Part shown: in pieces, positions 57,504-64,000 of the stretch
How the letters are laid out: each line of letters starts with the position of its first letter
How positions within the stretch are numbered: position 1 is the stretch's first letter
NCBI GenBank assembly: GCA_946406115.1
Contig: OX291557.1
Location: 10,200,501 to 10,264,500 of the forward strand
DNA: 64,000 nucleotides
From: Apoda limacodes
Taxonomy: Eukaryota; Arthropoda; Insecta; Lepidoptera; Limacodidae
Reading direction: 5' to 3'
Made by a program: the position numbers and the translations under genes
The notes under the pieces: model-generated
Databases searched by the model: none
What the model was told of the DNA's origin: nothing
The model's input: only the letters and a program-made list of their open reading frames with translations

Positions 57504-57824
57504 ATAGACTGACTTCTCAACTTTTAATTTCATACAATTTACCGATTGTGGTGTTAAAAAGAATATAACATCCATCATATTTAATGCGGTTGGCACAGAT
57601 AGTCTTAGTTGTTTAATATGATTCTTCCACTGCTTGATGTTCTTGTTGCTGTAATAACCAAAACTCTTAACATTTCTTTTTTCACGGGTTTTTTTTCCAC
57701 ACTGTGAAAATGCACAATTAATTCCATTAACTAAAAAATCTAATCCTTTTACCTTCTCGGATTACAGAACTATATCTATTCTCCCATTTCTATCTAAAGT
57801 CCTCGAGCGCCTTCCCACACAGAG

Positions 57825-58765
57825 ATGAAAGATATTGTTCGAATTAAAAACCTGTTTTTTAAAATGCGTAAATACTAAATTTTATTAATTTAAACATTTT
57901 TCTTCTGGCAATTACAAAACAATAAAATTTTAATTACATTTTATTAATTTCATAAACTAATAACTACAATATAGTTTTATTACTTTCCGAAAATAATAAT
58001 TTGTACTTCGGATTACAGAATTTTTCAAATCCTATTAAAATTTTCTTGAATTTATGAGTAGGGTAATTAATATCAAAATATAGGGTAGTTAAAATCAAAA
58101 TATAAAGTATATATTACAAAAAGTTTTATTTAAGTTTTAGTTAAGATAAAACACTACTTGTCATTACGGGCCAATTGAATGCCAATTAACGTTTACAAAC
58201 TCCTTTCTAAGAATTAGTGAGTTTACTAATCCAAACATCATATCCAACCGCTACGAATCAAGGTTGACGTAACGCGTCCTACATCGCGCTATTGAAGTTT
58301 CCAGGCGTTCCAAGGCGTTCTCCAGGCATATCTCCTCACCTGGCGGGGATTTTCCGTTTACCGCTGCTTCATAGTTGGTGACCATGAGCTGAACAAATTT
58401 GACGCACCTTCCACCGCAGCCCTTCATCTACCAGGTACACGAACAAGTTTTCAACCGTACGCTTTACACCGATAGGTCTTGTTGCACATCTGTGATGTGT
58501 TCACAGATGTGCAACAAGACCTATCGGTGTAAACGCTTATTCTAAGCATGTTACGTTATTTCAGTCCAATAATTTCTACTTGTTTTAAGTTAACAACACT
58601 GTTATTTCAACAAGACTAGTTTTATTCCTGTTAGTAAATACAATAAGTAAAACGCATTGGTAACCGTCAGTGTAATTTACTTGTCCTCGGAATTACTAAT
58701 ATTTTAGTGATTACTTGTATTATTTACTTGTAGCCACTAAATATTTTTCTCCGTGCTACTGAGCA
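57825..58765. repeat. Insertion in a LINE ending in a perfect 33-bp hairpin
   Basis: The LINE reading breaks after VLERLPTQ and resumes near 58765. The inserted DNA includes a GC-richer part at 58280-58470 ('cctcacctggcggggattttcc', 'cgctgcttcatagttggtgacc') that I recall as a lepidopteran dispersed repeat, followed directly by the hairpin at 58463-58533. The boundaries are approximate. Confidence 0.4.
58463..58533. repeat. Perfect 33-bp inverted repeat with 5-nt loop
   Basis: The left arm 58463-58495 starts TTTACACCGATAGGTCTTG and ends GCACATCTGTGA. The loop is TGTGT (58496-58500). The right arm 58501-58533 is the exact inverse. All 33 pairs match, in contrast to the decayed DNA around it. 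Confidence 0.9.
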
Positions 58766-59390
58766 ATTTCTAAATATAATCCTCTTCAATCTGGTTTCTG
58801 TCCTGGTCATAGTGCGACTACGGCTCTTGTGAAAATATCTAATAGCATACGTATGGCTATGGACAATAAACAAGTTACACTGCGAACATTACAAGATTTT
58901 AGTAACGCATTTAATAATAATAATAATAAATATTTTTGGACATTACTTTTATGTTGATTTTGATGTTCTATTGGGCATATTATGTTCTCTTAACATATCT
59001 CTAACGGTAATTGATTGGTTCCGCAACTACTTGCGTGGACGCAGGCAACGCATCAAAATTAAGGATACTTTCTCGGGATGGTGCTTTACATCTGCCAGTG
59101 GTCCATGGAGGCGTCTTATCACCTCTTCTTTTCGCTATTAATTATATTTTATTAATTCTATCACTCACCATATTTCTTCTCAGTATCACCTGGAACTATT
59201 ATTTTTGATCTTTCCTGAATACTTGAGTGGACTTTTTTGGACTTAAAATTAACTCTCTCAAGACGCAAACTATTATCATTGGTAATGCACGATTACTTAC
59301 AAAAATTAACTAAGACACTTTTCCCCCAATTTACTTTGACAAAATAGAATTACCCTACAGGAATACTGTTAAGAACCTTGGCATTTTTAG

Positions 59391-59947
59391 TGTTCCGTAG
59401 CCAAATGGCAAAAAACGGAACCCTTATATATTCGTCATGTATAATTCTGTCTGTCTGTCTGTCCGTATGTCACAGCCACTTTTTTCTGAAGCTATAATAA
59501 CTATACTGTTGAAATTTGGTAATTGGTATTGCTAAGTTGGTTTTTTTCATCAAACCCATACGTGTGGGGTATCTATGGATAGGTCTTAAAAAATGATATT
59601 GAGGTTTCTGACATATTTTTTTTCTAAACTGAATAGTTTACGCGAGAGACACTTCCAAAGTGGTAAAATGTGTGTGTCCCCCGTCCCCCCCTGTAACTTC
59701 TAAAATAGAGAATGATAAAACTAAAAAAAATATATGATATACATTACCATGCAAACTTCCACCGAACGAGAATGAACGAGATCTAGTAAGTAGTTTTTTT
59801 TTAATACGTCATAAACCGTAAACCGCAATTTACCTTCCATTCAATCAACTCAAATATAAAAATATTTTTATTTGTGTTTGTAGATTACATAAATGGTGGT
59901 AGGTATGGAACCCTCGGTGCGCGAGTCCAACTCGGCCCTGGCCGAGT
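59391..59947 (-). mobile_element. GTTCCGTA-family element, near full length, inserted in a LINE
   Basis: It begins GTTCCGTAGCC, then 'aaaacggaacccttata' and TGTCTGTCTGTCTGTCCG, and ends 'tatggaaccctcggtgcg', then 'cgagtccaactcggccctggcc'. It is in opposite orientation to the copy at 17665-18095 and interrupts the LINE after KNLGIF. The interior (59510-59830) matches 16580-16760 ('gtaatgtacat', 'gagatctagtaagtag'). Confidence 0.55.
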
Positions 59948-60873
59948 TAGTAAAAATATGTACTTTGCAGTTGCCTGATTTCGTAGACTAATAAATTAAC
60001 TTCTGATTAACAGTTATGTTTTATCTTAGCTAAACGTATTTGCCAATTCCTATAGCCAAACAAGCGACACTGGGTCCTGAACTAGTATCTTAAACGCAAG
60101 TAAATTAAAGAGTCGATTAGCTAAGTTCCGGTAGCTCTCGGTGCTCAAGCGTAGAGCCTCAGATATTACACAACCATGTGCTGACTCTTACAGTTAATTC
60201 TTGCAATAACTCCGGGAGATAAGGTATTAACGATAACCTTGCTTGTTAGCAGATTGGGTAGGCCATTACAGTTGATCTTTATAAAAATATTAAACCTTAT
60301 TTTCCCATCCATTGGATTTAAAAAAACAATTGGTGATGATCAATCAGGTGGAAGCGGACACATAAATGTCAACATGTCACATAAATGTCAATATGTCACA
60401 GACATGTGTTTCTATTTCAAATTAACCAGTCAAGTTGTAATTTGACGTAAAAGCTTCGTGCAAATATAGTCTTACTCCGAGCATTAAAGTGTTAGACGAA
60501 CTGTTATACAATTTGTTCCACTATTTCTGTAATTTTATTCACTATGGTCTATAAAGGAGGTAACATTTTACATTATTTTCGATTATTTGGTAGAATTAGA
60601 ATTTTTTTACCGCCTGGCGTGGCTGTCGGCGCGCGTTGGCATGTGGCAGTGAACGCACCAGCAAATTGTGTACATTTCTTTCAACTGCCGTAGTTCCGCT
60701 GATGGGTCCTAAACCACCCCACTAGTAGGTCTAATTAAGATTTTCAACTAATCATGTACCTATAACACGACCCGCATGCGGCTCTATATATATCAAAGTC
60801 CTACTTTGGACCTATTATCCCCCCCATTGAAGTTTCTTTAGTAGCGTTTCAGAACTCAATCTTCTTTTCTTTG

Positions 60874-60909
<36 letters not shown>

Positions 60910-61650
60910 GCACAGCAAATTAAACCCTCTCAGTCACTAACATTCATAGGTAAGTAGAGCAGACGGCCAGCCCTTTACGCGTCCTGATGCCGTATTGATT
61001 TATGCTAACCTTATTACTCTGTAGCATGGACATATATATTTCTTATCAAATAAATTCTTTTAGACTCTATTAAGCCGACAAATGTAACGTAAAAGCACTA
61101 GCGTAACATCACGATTAGATGCGAGAGGGTTGTTCCAAAATAGACTGCACCGCGGCTACAATGTGACATGCGGAAATGAATTCGAAGTGATCGTGCGCAT
61201 GCCGCATATGTCCTAACGCTCATATTGCAAACTGCTTGGCTTCCGTTTAATCCAAGAGATCACTAATATAGATTTCACACTGAAGACTACAGTGTTGTCG
61301 CCTAAACACACACGTTTGACATTGGAGTACATATAGTATAGTGATCGGTTTATACAATTTTTGTGCGTTAAAGGGCCGATTCCCGTCGTAATTGTTCTTA
61401 TTTTCAGATAAAAGAATTTGAATTTTTAATTGTGTTCTCATGCTTTGTGAAGATAGTAATAATTTAAGCCCTTCCCCCGAAAAGTGCCATCTAATTCAAT
61501 TTAAAATAAATGAAAACTGAAAATATTTCTGTGAAATGTTAATATCTCACTCGTGTTCATGTGTTTTTTTCTCTTGTAGCCTGAGTACGCTTTTATCAGG
61601 GATATTGCTTTCGTATTATATAGTCTGTGCTTAAGACTAGCCAATCCTTT
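59948..61650. other. Gene-free stretch with a (TA)n microsatellite
   Basis: A (TA)n run at about 60876-60908. No supported gene. 'gcgtggctgtcggcgcgcg' (60617) is a GC-rich patch. Confidence 0.4.
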
Positions 61651-61654
61651 ATAA

Positions 61655-61790
61655 ATCTAGACAGTTTCTCTGAAACCATACAGTGTGTGACCATTTAGGT
61701 TTTAAAGTGTGAGGATGAACTCTCTGCCGATGGCGAGATTTGTGACGGTGCATGATTGACCCCCAAAACCTCCGTCCCCCCTCTACAGAG
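61655..61790 (-). mobile_element. CR1-like LINE fragment, minus strand
   Basis: Inverse of 15727-15795: on the minus strand 'tcgccatcggcagagagttcatcc', 'acactttaaaacctaaatggtc', then TGGTTTCAGAGAAACT. It ends at the same sequence, CAGAGAAACT, at which the plus-strand fragment at 62055 begins. Confidence 0.6.
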
Positions 61791-62054
61791 TGATACTAGC
61801 AATGCTGATGCCAAAAAATCTGGCCTACTTATGAAACTAAGTGAAATAGTTTGAATTTTCTTTAAGTAACTGATTGCAGAACCATGTTTGACAAATGAAG
61901 CTGTCTTCATTTTCGGTTCATTCGGGCAACCAGGAGTTGCTATGGTATGTTCAAACTCATTTTTACGTTTAACTTAATGATTGGCTTAAAAATGTTTATG
62001 TAATGCCGTTTCTGATGTTAATGAATGACTAACCTAACTTGTCACGTACCTACA

Positions 62055-62283
62055 GAGAAACTTCCTCCCGCGAACGCTTAGGTTGTGGAATATGAGCTCC
62101 CTGCCAAGGTTTTCTCTAATGAATACATAATATGGGGTTCTTCAAGAAACAAAGATTTTAAAAAGGTTGACAACGCGTGAGTGATCCTCCGGGTGTTTTA
62201 AGCGTCCATAGGCTGCGGTGACCGCTTACCATCCTTACCATAGACCGTTAGCTCGTTTGCCACCTTAGTGGTATAAAAAACAT
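62055..62283 (+). mobile_element. CR1-like LINE 3' end
   Basis: Starts CAGAGAAACTTCCTCCCGCG, continues 'gttgtggaatatgagctccc', GGGGTTCTTCAAGAAAC, 'gcgtccataggctgcggtgacc' and CGTTTGCCACCTTAGTGG, ending in a short A-rich run. A duplicated 'ttaccatcc' occurs in the tail (62226-62240). Confidence 0.65.
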
Positions 62284-63405
62284 ATATAATTACTGAAATA
62301 TTATAGGAACCAGCTAAGTGTTAAGCTTTTGTTTTGAAATTCTGCAAAATCAACCCTATATCCAGCAGATAACCTCTTACGACTGCTATAATATTGATGA
62401 TATCCATATTTCAGGAAATCATATTTGCTCAAGTGTTGCCAGTTTTTTATTTAACATTGAAGTAAACTGTTTTGTTTAACTTCAACGACCCTGAATTTTT
62501 GTATACAGATAATATAGATAAAATTAAACTTTGATTTCAATGCCAAGTTTTGTAAAAGGTCTTGTTACGATCTTTTAAATTATTTGTACAAATATACATG
62601 TTCAATATACAATGGCACATCTGAAAATATTATGTTTACTTTGTTTAGTTCATAGACTGTTTGCTGAGACCATTCTTGTGGTTCAAAGTAACATTGAAAT
62701 ACCATATTTTTAAAGTAAACAATTATTATCAATATTCTATTGCGTATGTTATTTTATTACAAAAGACTTTTCAGATAAGTTTATGCTTGCTTAGCATATT
62801 CACTTACCTACTTACTCAAAATTCATAATATTATGTATATGTTAATACATTTTATAGGTATACACTGAGTAACGGAGGCCTTCGATTTTTTTTCTACGTA
62901 TACCACTAAAAAAATGCTAAAGAAATAAGAAAAATATTTTTTTATTTATAAAAAAAGTTTTTAATTTAGTTTTGGTATGTATGTGCTATAGTTGGCTGTC
63001 GCCGTCACTCTAGGCAGCAATAATATAACGCCGTCTCTTTGCACACGTCTCTGCATAGGCGCACTCTTGAGTTATTTTTCACACTATCATTAATTCATTA
63101 TTTATAGATTTAATTCAAAATGTAATTAATTAGTACGTATATTCTTATTAATATTATTAAAACTAAAAGTTTGTTAAGATTTTTGTGACTCAGTCCCGCT
63201 TAAATAGATAACGTATTAAATTTTTGGAAGGCAGATAGACTATGGTCTGGATTATAATTTATGATGATTTTATCCTGATTGAGTCTACCCACGGGAATGA
63301 GTTATTTTGCGAGGCAAAGTTAATAATTACATGTAAGTCGTGCTTTGTTTGATAACATTTCATAACATTTTCAACATCAGTTTTGAAAATAGGTCATCAA
63401 AAGAT
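62284..63405. other. Gene-free stretch, nothing recognised
   Basis: AT-rich, no supported ORF or repeat ends. Confidence 0.35.
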
Positions 63406-63409
63406 TGCA

Positions 63410-64000
63410 AAGGTTAATTCAAAAAAGTCTAAGTCAAAATGGTTTATTAAAATAAGGATTTTACAATCACTTTTGAATCGTCAAAGTTATAAAATATTAT
63501 TTTTTGAACCCTCCCACCTTCACGCCGGTTCACAATGTTGTTGATTTCTACCGAGAAGAATCCGGCAAGAAACTCGATAGTTACTCTTTTAAAAACACTA
63601 TCAATAATACAAATAAACTAAAATACAATTAATGTTTTAAATAAAAAAATTTTAGTCGTACAATTTTATGTTATTTCCATTTTAATTTCCTGTAATTAAG
63701 CATCATCAGTCCCAAGGATTTTTATCATTTACATAGTCTGAAATATTGTAGTATGCCTTTTTACAAAGTACCTGCTTGATAAAAGATTTAAATTTACTTA
63801 TTGATAGTTTTGAATTTTATTGGGAACTTTGTTGTAAAAGTGTATACATTGCCCCATAAAAGAGTTACTTATTTTGTGTAGACGTGTATCATGCACCAAC
63901 AGCTTATTTTTACTTCTAGTATTTACTTTGTGAACGTCACTTTTCTTGCTGAAACTATTGATATTTTTATGTACATATAAAAGATTTTCATATATGTAAT
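63410..64000 (-). mobile_element. LINE 3' part, minus strand, running off the window
   Basis: On the minus strand about 63890-63690 encodes NSFMGQCIHFYNKVPNKIQN and then KKAYYNI-x-DYVNDKNPWD-like residues with frame breaks. This is the C-terminal tail seen in the 49560-51800 LINE (KVYYSVKYNLDDKNAW). The 3' UTR follows with GAGTTTCTTGCCGGATTCTT (63574-63555) and 'ttgacttagacttttttgaa'. The upstream part lies beyond 64000. Confidence 0.55.

Larger units (their letters stand above)
57715..59390 (+). mobile_element. Decayed LINE, third group, with internal insertion
   Basis: RT remnants occur in order: INPINKKSNPFTFSDYRTI and SILPFLSKVLERL (57720-57812), then after about 940 bp of unrelated sequence NPLQSGFCPGHSATTALVKI, RMAMDNKQVTLRTLQDFSNAF (58779-58915) and an (AAT)n run (58915-58931). 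These are followed by FDVLLGILCSLNISLTVIDW, FRNYLRGRRQRIKIKDTF, a GG-VLSPLLFAI motif 4 remnant (59106-59140), KINSLKTQTIIIGNARLL and LPYRNTVKNLGIF. The end is cut by the element at 59391. Frameshifts throughout. Confidence 0.6.

Overview
The window looks like eukaryotic, AT-rich, repeat-dense insect DNA, most likely from a moth or butterfly. This is inferred from the repeats: Helitrons ending in a GC-rich hairpin plus CTAG, tRNA-derived SINEs, Jockey-like and CR1-like LINE fragments, and a dispersed repeat carrying GGCCAAGTGCGAGTCGGAC and GGTTCCGTA. I recognise these as typical of lepidopteran genomes from memory, without a database search. There is no bacterial-style operon, no rRNA or tRNA gene and no CRISPR array. 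Most of the 64 kb is intergenic or intronic DNA built from nested, decayed mobile elements.

Only two stretches look like host protein-coding genes. On the minus strand, 45503-46729 is a GC-rich exon encoding a BTB-BACK protein with a cysteine-rich C-terminal tail. A consensus donor at 47985 and an acceptor at 46730 join it in frame to a tiny first coding exon (ATG AAG, 47991-47986), giving a 410-residue model. On the plus strand, 39475-39909 is a single-exon ORF for a 144-residue lysine/glutamate-rich coiled-coil protein. Its 3' end has been duplicated about five times downstream (to about 40345), and its last codons appear shifted by one extra T. Weaker candidates are a terminal exon at 29151-29260 and a broken first exon of a possible recombinase-type element at 25543.

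Layout: 0-7.5 kb, SINE pieces and two minus-strand Helitrons. 7.5-10.1 kb, a Jockey-like LINE whose 5' half (ORF1 end and endonuclease start) is inverted relative to its reverse-transcriptase half. 11.9-16.5 kb, MITEs, two Helitrons meeting tail to tail, and LINE 3' ends, one split by a foldback element. 16.5-24 kb, the GTTCCGTA-type repeat and a complete SINE. 26-37 kb, Helitron pieces, two MITEs and a long broken CR1-like LINE (about 32290-34790). 39-48 kb, the two candidate genes and a Helitron. 49-59.4 kb, two further decayed LINEs, three related inverted-repeat elements, a SINE split by a Helitron and a 52-bp minisatellite. 59-64 kb, more repeat fragments and a LINE running off the end.

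I did not find a coherent new multi-gene system. The most unusual structure is the set of three foldback elements at about 50.8, 56.1 and 57.2 kb. They share a core and outer geometry, but each has its own 36-bp arm sequence, matched within a copy and different between copies. The tandemly duplicated, frameshifted 3' end of the coiled-coil gene is the second most interesting.
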